From the NCBI GenBank assembly GCA_033807775.1, contig JAWVWS010001017.1:124001-188000 (forward strand): a stretch of DNA of 64,000 bases, in the 5' to 3' direction. Source of the stretch: Saussurea involucrata. Taxonomy: Eukaryota > Streptophyta > Magnoliopsida > Asterales > Asteraceae. Positions 11,988 through 22,157 of the stretch are shown one piece after another (position 1 is the first letter of the stretch; each line of letters starts with the position of its first letter). Under the pieces are notes generated by a model. The model had not been told where the DNA came from, searched no databases, and saw only the letters and a list, made by a program, of their open reading frames with translations. Both the position numbers and the translations under genes were made by a program.

Positions 11988-14900
11988 TTAATCCATATTT
12001 ATCATTCCTAATTTACCCACCAAGTAAAGGAATCTTTTCTCATCAAGTGCCTTGGTGAATAAATCAGCAAGCTGAAATTCTGTTGGTACAAAATGCATCT
12101 CGATGGTTTGTTTTTCCACATGATACTTCAGAAAGTGATACCTGATATCTATGTGCTTTGTTTTTGAATGTTGTACTGGATTTGCAGAGATGGCAATCGC
12201 ACTTTTGGAATCACAGAAGATGGGGATTTTGCAAATGATGTGCCCAAAGTCTTTTAGTTGAGTTTTCATCCACAGAACTTGAGAGCAACAGCTAGCAGCA
12301 GCAACGTATTCAGCTTCTGCCGTAGATGTTGAGACACAATTCTGTTTCTTTGAAGTCCAGCTTACTAATTTCCCACCTAGGAATTGACAACTCCTAGAGG
12401 TACTCTTTCTGTCGAGTTTGCATCCTCCATAATCTGAATCTGTGTATGCCTTTAGTCCAAAACCAGAGTTCTACGGATACCAGAGGCCAAGATTTTTGGT
12501 ACCTCTGAGGTATCTGAAGATTCTCTTTACAGCAATATAATGTGACTTTTTAGGATTAGCTTGATATCTTGCACAAAGACATGTGGCATGCATTATGTCA
12601 GGTCTACTGGCTGTTAAGTATAATAAAGACCCAATCATACCTCTGTAAAGCGTGCACTCGACAGAGATGCCATTTGGATCTGAAAAAAGTTTATTTCCAG
12701 TGGCCATTGGGGTTTTCATGACAGGGGCATCAGAGAGGCTGTATTTTTCAAGTATGTCAGAGACATATTTTGATTGGTTTATGAAAATTCCTTCTGATGT
12801 TTGTTTGACTTGAAGTCCGAGGAAAAAGGTTAATTCTCCCATCATACTCATTTCAAACTCACTCTGCATGAGTTTTTCAAAATCTTTGCATTTTTGTGCA
12901 TTAGTAGACCCAAAAATAATGTCATCTACATATATTTGTACAAGAATAAGCTCATTTCCTTCACCTTTAAAGAATAGAGTTGTATCAGTGGTACCTCTGT
13001 TGTAGTCGTTTTTGAGAAAAAAAAAAGTGGAAAGTCTTTCGTACCATTCCCTTGGAGCCTGTTTCAGTCCATATAGAGCCTTGTCGAGGTAATAGACATA
13101 CCTTGGGTACATTGAGCTTTCAAATCCTGGTGGTTGTTGGACGTATACTTCTTCTTGAATTTCTCCATTGAGAAAGGCAGATTTTACATCCATTTGATAT
13201 ACTTTAAAACCTCTGTGGGCTGCGAAGGCTAAGAAAATTCTTATTGCTTCGAGCCGTGCAACAGGGGCAAAAGTTTCATCGTAATCGATGCCCTCTTCTT
13301 GGCGATATCCCTTGGCCACCAGTCTTGCTTTATTTCGAATGATCACTCCATCTTCATCCTTTTTGTTTCTGAAAACCCATTTAGTCCCTATGGCCTGTTT
13401 CCCTCGTGGCAGAGGTACTAGAGTCCAGACTTTGTTTCGCTCAAACTGCAGAAGCTCTTCTTGCATAGCATCCACCCAGTTTGGGTCGCCCAGGGCCTCA
13501 GAAATCTTTTTCGGTTCGATCACACTAATAAAATTGGTAAAGAAACAAAAATTTGCAGATGCTGATCTTGTTTTTACCTTATCAGTGGGATTACCGATGA
13601 TTTGTGTTTGAGGGTGGCTTCTTGTCCATTGAGTTGTTCATGGAAGATGATCATTTGAGTCATCAAGTTGAACTTATGTAGTTGAAGTGGTTGATGGTTC
13701 AGCTTCTGTAGGAATGGGTATTAAAGTTGGGATTTCCTTCTCTGTAGGTATTGTGGTTTCATCTTCACTTCCCTCCGGTGATTCTTCTTGTGTTGCTTCC
13801 TCTGTTGGATTTGTTAGTATTTGGATAACCTCTGTTGCAGAATCATTTGTAGTCGTATATTCTGTTAGATTTTCAGTACCTGTAGTATTTGTAGAAGAAG
13901 ATGAGGGATTAAATGGATCAGACAGAGAGATACTTACTTCGTTTACAGGTGATTCTGCAGAGGTGCTTTTTGTTCCAGCAGAGGGATCAACGTCGTTGCT
14001 GAACATCTCTTGAAATAGAAGACCTAAATTTTCATTTGTTTTTTAGATGCCAGAGTTTTCCATGTTTAGCCCGAGTTCTGAACAGAGTTGTTCAGAAGTC
14101 TTTTGGAATGAGTCATCAAAGGACACATTGATGCTTTCTACTATTGTGCGCGACTTCAGAAGGTAAACTCTGTAGGCTTTGGAAGCGGCAGAGTATCCAA
14201 TAAATTTGCCTTGGTCAACCTTTTCTTCAAACTTTCCTCTTGAGTCTCTGTCGTTTAAGACAAAGCATTTGCACCCAAACACATGGAGAAACTTGATGTT
14301 TGGTCGTCGTTTGTTGATCAATTCATAAGGAGTTTTGATGTGTCTTTTCACGATTGTTGAACGATTTTGGGTATAGCAAGCAGTTGAAATTGCTTCTGCC
14401 CAAAAGGTCATTGGTAATCCACATGCAGAAAGCATGGTTCTTGCAGCCTCCACTAGCGTGCGGTTCTTTCGTTCGACCACGCCATTCTGTTGTGGGGTGC
14501 GAGCGGCAGAGAAGTTCTGGGATATTCATTCTTTTGTGAGATAGGCTTCAATGACAGAGTTTTTGAATTCTGTGCCATTGTCACTTCGTAACTTCAAAAT
14601 TCTGCACTCATAAAGAACTTGGATTCTTTTCATTAGATTTATCAAGATGCATGGAACATCTGATTTCTTTTTGACAAATTCAACCCATGTAAATCGTGAA
14701 AACTCATCAATTAAGACAAGTATATATTTCTTGCCACCTAGGCTCTGTATAGCGATTGGACCGCAGAGGTCAACGTGAAGCATGTACAGAGGTCTAGGAC
14801 AAGACACATCAGTTTTGCCTTTGTGGGAAGTTCTTTTGAGTTTTCCCATTTCACTGACAGAGCATAAATGATCTTTATTGAATTTAACATTTGGTAAACC

Positions 14901-15395
14901 TTTGACTAGATCAAGTTTTACCAGTTTATATAGAGTATGAAAGTTTAAGTGACAGAACCTGTTGTGCCATAGCCAGGCTTCTTCACTTTTGCTTGCAACA
15001 AGACAAATGTTGTCCTTGTTTTTGGCATTGAAGTTCATTAGATACAGATCACCTTTTCTTTTGGCTCGCAGAAGTTCAATTCCCGTGTCTTCACTTAGTA
15101 GAGAGCAGAATGTTCTTTTGAACAGTACATCGAATCCTGTGTCACAAAGTTGGCTTACACTGAGTAGGTTGTGTTTTAGGCCATCCACATATGCAACTTT
15201 GTGTACTGTGATATTCTCTTTCTTTATGACTCCATAGCCTTTGATATGCCCCTTTTTGTTATCTCCAAAAGTCACTGATCCACCATCTTCTTTTTCTTGG
15301 AATGTGGATAGAAGACTTCTGTTGCCAGTCATGTGCCTTGAGCATCCGGAGTCTAGATACCATATTGGCACAAACTGCTTCTGCAAAATAGTCAC
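11988..15395 (-). pseudogene. pol: Ty1/copia (SIRE-type) pol, about five in-frame stops (element B)
   Basis: Close relative of the pol of element A, in one continuous frame interrupted by nonsense codons near 14526, 14043, 13674, 13639 and 12471. Domain order on the - strand: protease DSG near 15350; integrase zinc site and first catalytic Asp (14600-15000); last catalytic Glu region near 14480; acidic linker (13674-14006); reverse transcriptase with YVDD near 12920; RNase H (11988-12470). At 12471 a Gln codon of A's sequence corresponds to TAG; at 13639 an Arg codon corresponds to TGA. The last two are C-to-T type changes. The frame is otherwise well conserved, so decay is recent. The frame differs from that of the upstream gag (see findings). 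Confidence 0.9.
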
Positions 15396-17520
15396 AGAGA
15401 TTTAGGTACCCATATCCACATGGGTCCAGTTTCGTCAGAATTTTTCAAGTTTGCCTTGGCATTCTTGAAATACATTTTATTTTTTGTCGAAGAATCAGTT
15501 TGTTTCTCTTTTATATTTGATTTAACTGCAGAGTGAAAACAATTTGAACTACAGAAATGATTATTTAACTTGAACATTAGATCAAAGCAATGACAGTATT
15601 GAACATCAGAAGTGATTTGCTTGAAATTTTCATTGAAAGCTTTAAACTGGGCCACAGAGGCATTACATTCTATTCTAGCATATGGCTTCCTATTACACGA
15701 AGATTTATGTAGAATAGATTGTTGGCAAAAATCTTTGTTTGTAGCAGCCTTCTGTGAGTCCCTTATGTGGTGAACTTCTGTTGATTTCACTGTCACAGAT
15801 GAAAAAGATTTGTTAGATTTTGTCCATTTACCCTTTTGTTGCCATGTTGGTTTCTTTTTTATTTTTAAGGGTTTTGAAAACATTGAATCTCTTGGATTTT
15901 GAGAGGATATTAACTTCTTTTGTTTTAACTTTTCAAGCTCAATAGAGGTTTTGGCTTGTATGCACATATCCATAAAGTCTGGACAGATAGGAATTCCAGT
16001 GATTTTCTCTTTTGGAGAAATAGTTCTGTTAAGAACTTCAGAGGTTTGTTTAACAACCTCTGTGTCACAAGGAATCTTTTCTATTTTGTCAGTCTCTGAG
16101 TCGTCAGATGATGAATCGTCCTCATATATAGAGGTTGAGTCATCAATATTTCTTTCGACAGAGGCTGGACTTTCCGAGCATGTGTCATACTTGCTTTATT
16201 CATCTGAAAAATTATTTTCTAAGTCAACATAGGTGTCTGACAAGATCTCTTTAGAGAGTTTTTGATCTACAGAAGGTGTATATGAATTTTTCAACATATT
16301 TATTTTCCCAATTTCCATAATTTCCTTTTCAATTATGTTTCTTAGTTTTTCTTCTGAAAAGTTTGGTTTGAACTCAAGTGCTTCTGCAGATAATTTCTTT
16401 TCAGAATCTATTTTGCAGACAAAGGCAACTTGAGTTTGAGTCTCTGGTTTACCAAACTTAAAGATTCCTATCTGATTTTGAGTTTTCAGATACCTCTTTG
16501 GTTTGGATCCTCTTTTGACAGAGTTTGAAGGTGATAAGTCTGTGTTTTCAAACCACACATTTATCATCTTCATGGGTTTCCTTAAGTGAGGTTCCCCAGA
16601 GACTTTTACTCTCTTACTTACAGAGATAAAGTTTGGAAAATTAGGTTTGTTGACTTTTCCTACTGTAAATAGAGATGACAGAGGTTTATTCTTTTTGTTC
16701 TCTGTACCTTGATTAATATCACTGTACCCAATACCTCGCCTTCCTATTTGAGTATTTATTTTCTCATACACGTTTTGAGAATCACGATAATTTTTAATTA
16801 AAACATCTCTTCTAAGTAGATCTTTCCTTTTGAAAATATTCCTTAAGAGCTAAAATGTTAAGTCTGTAGCTCTCAGAATCTGAAAGTTCTTTTGTTTTGG
16901 ATTTTAAAGATATATTTAATTCAGAAATGTTCTCTTTTAAAGGAAATAGATTCTTGTTCCAGTGTGCTTCTAATTCTTCCTAAGGAAATAGATTCTTGTT
17001 CCAGAAATTTTTCTTCAGTGAGAAGTCTAGCTTCTCTTTCATAAAAAGTGAGCTTTTTCTAAATATCATCACAAGTCTTTTTCAGTTCAACATTTTCAGT
17101 TTTAATTATAAGCAAATCAACTTCTGTAGTACTAGAGGTGGAGTTTGAAGTAGATACCTCAGTGTCAAAGTCGGAGATGATTTCTGCCATGCCGCAGAAC
17201 AAGGCATTTTTGGTGTATTCTTCATCAGAGGTTGTATCTGACTCCCAATCTTCCTTGTTCACCACTTTGTTCGCCATGAGTGACTTTTAAGCATAATACT
17301 CAGCTTTCTTTTTGTAAAAAGCTGAGTCCTTCTATGGGCGATTTGACCTGCTTCTGCATTCATTGGCAAAGTGGCCTGGCTTCCCACAGTTGTAGCAACC
17401 TTGGTTCTGGGAAGTATTACTAGCACGATTGTCGGACTTCTGTCGATCACCAACTTTTTCCGATCTGCATTCATTTGCATAATGACCAGGCTTACCAACT
17501 TTTTCCGATCTGCATTCATG
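15392..17520 (-). pseudogene. gag: Ty1/copia gag, C-terminal part, broken (element B)
   Basis: Structural protein that packages the element RNA. Two zinc-knuckle remnants lie at 17340-17500 (one complete C-x2-C-x4-H-x4-C at about 17360-17400). Asn/Lys/Ser/Glu-rich low-complexity blocks follow (17059-17277, 16196-16771, 15392-15973). Stops and at least one frameshift separate these blocks. The last ends with the motif WIWVPKSL and a TGA just before the protease, which lies in another frame. The N-terminal gag domain is missing because the element joins G1 at about 17520. Confidence 0.8.
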
Positions 17521-18270
17521 TTCCTCAATTTTCCTCTTGTTAGAGAGGATGTCCTTTAAGAACTTCACGTAAGACGGCATCTGAGCTAATGCATCTGCAA
17601 AGGGAATGTTAATGTGTAACTTTTTAAAGACTTCTAAAAATTTAGAAAACTGAACCTCATCCCTTTGTGCTTTCAAACGGTTTGGATATGGAACTTTCGG
17701 TGCCACTGGTGGTATGGTTGTCTTCGGTGTAGATTTTGGCACCTCCGCGCTGGAAGCTCTCTTATCTTCCATTTCAAGCTCCTCATCCATCTTCTCTTCG
17801 TCTTCTTCTTCCATCATATGATCATGAGTTTCTTTTTCCACCTCTCTCGCCTCAAGACGTGGGTCTTTGGCTAACTCTTTTCCGCTCCTCAGCTGAACTG
17901 CCTTACAATCCTCTCTTGTCTTCTTCTCGGTTTGGCTCGAGAATGTGCCTTGACTCCGAATAGCTAACACATCTGCCATCTGCCCCATTTGTCCTTCAAG
18001 AATCCGGATCGATGCGGTGTTCTGATCCGTCGCACCTCTTATCGTTTCGACCGAACTTGTCAGTGTCCCAACGGATGATGTCAACTCTCCAACCGTATTG
18101 TCAATCTTTGAAACAAACTTCATTAACATCTCCTCCAATCCGGACTTCTTTTCCCCTCCTTGTGCTTCTTCTTGCCTCCTTTTATTGTAACCTGGAGGAC
18201 GGTAAACATTAGTAGATTGAGTAGAAGAGTTAGAATTATTACTGAATTGGTTTTGTTGTTGATGGAACAT
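17332..18270 (-). other. Chimeric open frame joining Athila gag to copia zinc knuckles
   Basis: A 312-codon frame with no stop. About 250 residues are the C-terminal half of Athila-type gag and the last 60 are zinc-knuckle sequence of the copia element B. The join at about 17520 keeps both frames. It is probably accidental, since stops lie upstream and downstream, but it would encode a gag-like protein with swapped RNA-binding fingers. Confidence 0.75.
17449..17519 (-). repeat. 45-bp partial tandem duplication at the B/G1 junction
   Basis: A 26-base sequence beginning ACCAACTTTTTCC occurs at 17449-17474 and again at 17494-17519, 45 bases (15 codons) apart. The second copy ends exactly where similarity to Athila-type gag begins. 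It duplicates a CRSEKVG segment next to the zinc knuckle. Confidence 0.8.
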
Positions 18271-19581
18271 GATCTCTTTTTGTGCATTTTGCGGTTGACT
18301 CCACGAAAAGTTAGGATGTCGTTTCTATCCTTCATTGTAGGTGTTGGAGAATGGGTCGTTCCTCGGTGTGCTGTTTCGGTTTTGAAGGAACTGCGCTTGC
18401 TCCGGTGGAGGCATTTCTTGAGATGAACCAAATGGCTTTTGACAACCCATATCTCCTTGGAATGACGGTTGAATCGCCGTCCCTTTTAGCTTATTTGTGA
18501 TAGCCGCCAACTGGGCTTGAATAGCTTTCAGCTCATCATTCTCTTGCACACTCGCCACCCTCCTAGTGGCTGCCCGAGGCGTGGCATAGCTATGTTCCGC
18601 GAGATTCTGAATCAGCTCATATGCATCTTCATACGACTTATTCATTAATGCACCACCCGCAGCGGCCGTGAGGTCGTTCTTATACTGTGGATGCGGTCCT
18701 CCAAAGAACGTTTGGATGACCATCCATTCTTGCAAACCATGGTGGGGGCATTTTTTAAGCATCCCCTTGTACCGCTCCTAGGCTTCGTATAACGACTCCT
18801 GATCCCACTGAGAGAAGTGGGTGATGTCTGACAGCAGTTGGGCCATTCGCCCCGATGGAAAGAATTTATTTAGGAACGCTGTCACCATGTCGTTCCACAT
18901 GCGAATCTGCCCGACTGGTAGACCCTCTTCCCATTCAATAGCCCGACCCCACAGTGAAAATGGAAAAAGTCAGAGTTTGATTGCATTCGGGTCAACTCCA
19001 TTCACCTTGAAGGTGTTGCAGATCTTCTCGAATGTTCTCAAGTAGCTGTGTGGGTCTTCAGTTGCTGCTCCTCCGAACATGTTTGCTTGCACCAATTGAA
19101 TGGTGCCTGTCTTGATTTCGAAGTTGTTCGCTGTGATCGGAGGAACGTATGGTCCTCTCTGTGCGGCGCCCATGTTCGGGTTGGCAAAGTTCCTCATAGG
19201 AACCCTTGGTGGTTGTACTCGGTTGTTGGGATTCCGGATGTTGTGATTTTGATTAACCGGAATCTCGTTGTTGAGGTTGTGGTTGTTGAGATTCTGATTG
19301 ATGGGAATTTCATTGTTGTTCACCGGAATCTCGTTGTTGCGATTGTTGTTGACTGGTATTTCATTGTTGTTCACCGGAATCTCGTTGTTACCAGGGTTCT
19401 CAATGTTGATTGGCATTTCTTGATCATCATGGACCTCCCAATTGACGGCGTTCTCTTTATTATTGACACCGTCCATTTCTTGCTGAAGTCTGAGTCTAGC
19501 TTGCCTCCTTAGTCTCCTGGTAGTCCTCTCGATTTCAGGATCAAATGGTTCGAGTTCACCAGAGGAACTCCTCCTTAGCAT
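17520..19581 (-). pseudogene. gag: Ty3/gypsy (Athila-type) gag, three nonsense codons (element G1)
   Basis: One frame runs from ATG 19581 to the junction at about 17520, interrupted by TGA near 18970, TAG near 18777 and TAG near 18325. An Asn-rich N-terminus contains a NNEIPVN-type repeat (19240-19400). It is followed by a retrotransposon-gag domain containing the LWGRAIEWEE and RYKGMLKKCP blocks, then a spacer, then the region before protease (HINIPFADALAQMP near 17600). This is Athila/Tat-type, agreeing with the tRNA-Asp primer site upstream. All three stops are explained by C-to-T changes (Arg to TGA, Trp to TAG twice). Protease and pol are absent. Confidence 0.85.
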
Positions 19582-19766
19582 AAACTAGAAGTGACCTGCA
19601 ATAAGGAATAAAGCACAAGTTAAGTCTCGTAGCAATGAAGTAGCAAGAAAATTGGATTGAAATTGTGAATACAGAAAAATTAAAACAAAAATAAAATTGC
19701 AATTAAAAGAAAAATGCTCAATATAATAATTCCTACAGTCGATAGTGATATTAACACAAAACAAGT

Positions 19767-19784
19767 TCCCCGGCAACGGCGCCA
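19767..19784 (-). other. Primer binding site, tRNA-Asp type (element G1)
   Basis: The + strand reads TTCCCCGGCAACGGCGCCA up to 19784, which is the 3' end of plant tRNA-Asp. On the - strand it is therefore a PBS. Athila and Tat elements commonly use tRNA-Asp. It lies six bases inside the LTR edge. The 182 bases between it and gag hold no other recognisable feature. Confidence 0.9.
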
Positions 19785-20758
19785 AAAACATGATAGGTTG
19801 GTTTACACCCCCCTTTGACTAATCGTAAGTGTACGGTGTCGTCTCAAGTAATACGTACGGAAGTACGAGTATCGATCCCAAAGGAACTAGGTGTTAAGTA
19901 CCTCAATGACTGTAGTAACTATTAACTAAGCGGTCGAAAATTGGTTTGGTTGAATTTCTGAAATACTAAATTAACAAAAGCACACAAACACGTTGCACTA
20001 GTTGATTAATTGGAAAAGTTAAGAGGGAAGGAGGAGGGTTGAAATCTGAAAGGATTATTTAATGAGAATTCAGAGTGATTTATGATTAGTTCTAACGATA
20101 AATGAATTGCAAAACCCGGTCTCGTGGCACCTTTTCAAGCTATAAAGAGAATTGACTCAATTAAGATTGTTTATCTCTCGATCTCATAAATAAATTGAGT
20201 TAATGAAAAAGATTTATAACACAACACCAAAGGAATTGGTATATCTCTATCCAATTCCCCTCGGTGGCTATTGAACCCGATCTAGATCTCGAGACTTCTC
20301 TCGAATGTACTCAAGAATGATAAAATCATTTAACTAGTGATCAATTAGTTAAACGCAGTGAGTATAAGTTCCAAACTGTCATCCATCTATTAAAACCAAA
20401 ACATAAATCATCCAAAGTCTACATCGGTAACCCAAACATCATCCAACCCCCCAACATGTAGTTTAGCTCATGTTGGGGGTGTGTAAAAGAAACTGAAAGG
20501 TTATAAAAAGCTTCAAAGAATTCATGGTTCGAAAAATTCTAGAGGTAATGATAAATAACTCCCTGAGAAGAATCCCCTTCGATCTCACGTGCTCAATCGT
20601 CTTTGATTTCTTGTCCCAATCTGTTTCCCTCGTGCCTTCCTCTGAAAAAAATATTTGTTTCTCCTCTAAAAATTGCCCCTTGTCCAGCCGTCGTCGTGTG
20701 TCAGTCAAAAGTGTTCCAACCCTAACTAAAAAAAAGTTTTAAAGAATTGGGCGTCGGG

Positions 20759-20940
20759 ACCAGTACTGGCGCCAGTTGGCTGGCGCCAAGACTGGTGCCA
20801 GGTTCTGTTTAATTTGTCGGCGCGGATTGTGGCGCCAGTTTGCTGGCGCGGAGACTGGCGTCGGCTTCTGTTTTGCTTCTTGGCGCGGATTGTGGCGCCA
20901 GTTCACTGGCGCGGAGACTGTCGCCAACTTCTGTTTCTCA
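20759..20940 (+). repeat. GC-rich tandem repeat in the G1 LTR, about 3 x 62 bp
   Basis: Three diverged units each contain GGCGCCAG, CTGGCGC and a TTCTGTTT tail. They stand out sharply from the AT-rich LTR around them. GGCGCC palindromes recur within each unit. Confidence 0.8.
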
Positions 20941-21091
20941 TTTCCTTGATTTTTTTTGTTTTCAGCTCCAGAACTCAGATCTGCTGCTCTTTTAGACAAT
21001 AAAGCTTATACCTGTACTTTCTCACCAAAAACTCGTTAAATACTCGTATTTCACTTGAAGACATGCGTGAGCCACCCAGTTTGAGATTAAA

Positions 21092-21114
21092 AATAATGTC
21101 GAAAATCGACATTA
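21092..21114 (+). repeat. Perfect inverted repeat at the LTR terminus of G1
   Basis: ATAATGTCGA and TCGACATTAT flank a loop of three bases, ending three bases before the inferred LTR end. It would form a short hairpin at the U3 terminus of G1. Confidence 0.75.
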
Positions 21115-21117
21115 TCA

Positions 21118-22157
21118 AGCTTCTGCCCATAATTGGGTAGGTAGATGAGAATCACTGAGCATTGATCTGGAAGCTTCATGATCGTTCTATTTCTTCTTTC
21201 AGCGACACCATTCTGCTGAAAGGTTCTTACTGTAGAGAAGTTGTGAGAAATGCCCTTGCTCTCAAAGAAGTTATCAAGGGAACTATTTTTGAATTCAGTC
21301 CCATGATCACTCCTAATTGAGCGAACAATCAAATTGTTCAGGACTTCCATTTTCCTGACAAATGAGATGAGTTCTTCTGAGATGTCACACTTAGCACGGA
21401 GGAACATTACCCAGGTAAAGCGAGAGAATTCGTCTACTATGACCAGTGTGTATTTCTTTCCAGCGATGGATTGAATGTTTACAGGGCCAAATAAATCCAT
21501 ATGGAGGAGCTGAAGAAGAGATGTCACTGAAGATACTTGCTTGCTCTTGAAGCTTGCTTTCGTTTGTTTTCCTTTCTCACACGCTGAACAAAGAGATTCC
21601 TTAGCGTATGAGTGTTGTGACAAGCCAGTGACCAACTCTTTTGAAGAAAGAGTATTTAGCGTTTTGAAATTAAGATAAGAGAGCCTTTTATGCCATAGCC
21701 AATTGACATCAGAAGAGGCTTTGGAGAGAAAACACATGTTTTCAGCGGTTGTTGAGTCCATGTTTATTACATAAACATTTTCTAAACGATATCCACTGAG
21801 AGCAACTTTCTCTTTCTTGTCAGTGACGAAACATGCTTCTTTAGTGAAGCAAACCTTGAAGTCCTTAACACATAGGTAGCTGATGCTAAGAAGATTGTGC
21901 TTCAGTCCTTCAACATATGTGACTCTTCTGATGGTAATTGTACCATTGGAAAGTACACCAAACCCTTGGGTATATCCTTTACGATTTCCACCAAAGGTCA
22001 CTGAGGGACTTTTCTCTTCCTTATATTCAGTGAGCAGGTATCTTTTACCAGTCATGTGTCGAGAGCATCCAGTATCGAGATACCAGATACCCTTCGTGAC
22101 CTGTAAACAAAGGAAGATTAGTTTGGAATAGGTACCCACACTTCGATGGGTCCACAC
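21118..22157 (-). pseudogene. pol: Ty1/copia protease and integrase, truncated (element C)
   Basis: The protease DTG lies near 22070. The GAG-pre-integrase and zinc-site region follows (LWHKRLSYL near 21690, where the usual second His of the zinc site appears as Tyr, and CSACEKGK near 21580). Next come the first catalytic Asp (LHMDLFGP near 21500), the second Asp (RSDHGTEF near 21310) and the catalytic Glu block (QQNGVAERRNR near 21200). The frame stops near 21120 because G1's LTR begins there, within the integrase core after a WAEA motif. Reverse transcriptase and RNase H are absent. Related to A and B but a distinct subfamily. Confidence 0.85.

Larger units (their letters stand above)
19791..21117 (-). 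repeat. 5' LTR of Athila-type element G1 (about 1,327 bp)
   Basis: On the + strand it runs from TGATAGG (next to the PBS) to TTATCA, giving TGATA/TATCA termini. Beyond 21117 the sequence becomes copia integrase of element C in mid-codon context, which supports the boundary. It contains a GC-rich tandem repeat (20759-20940) and ends in a perfect palindrome. The target duplication (expected AGCTT at 21118-21122) cannot be verified because the other end of G1 is lost. Confidence 0.75.

Noticed and set aside
19767..19784. tRNA-Asp gene end
   Set aside because: Only the 3' 18 bases match; the position next to an LTR shows it is a primer binding site.
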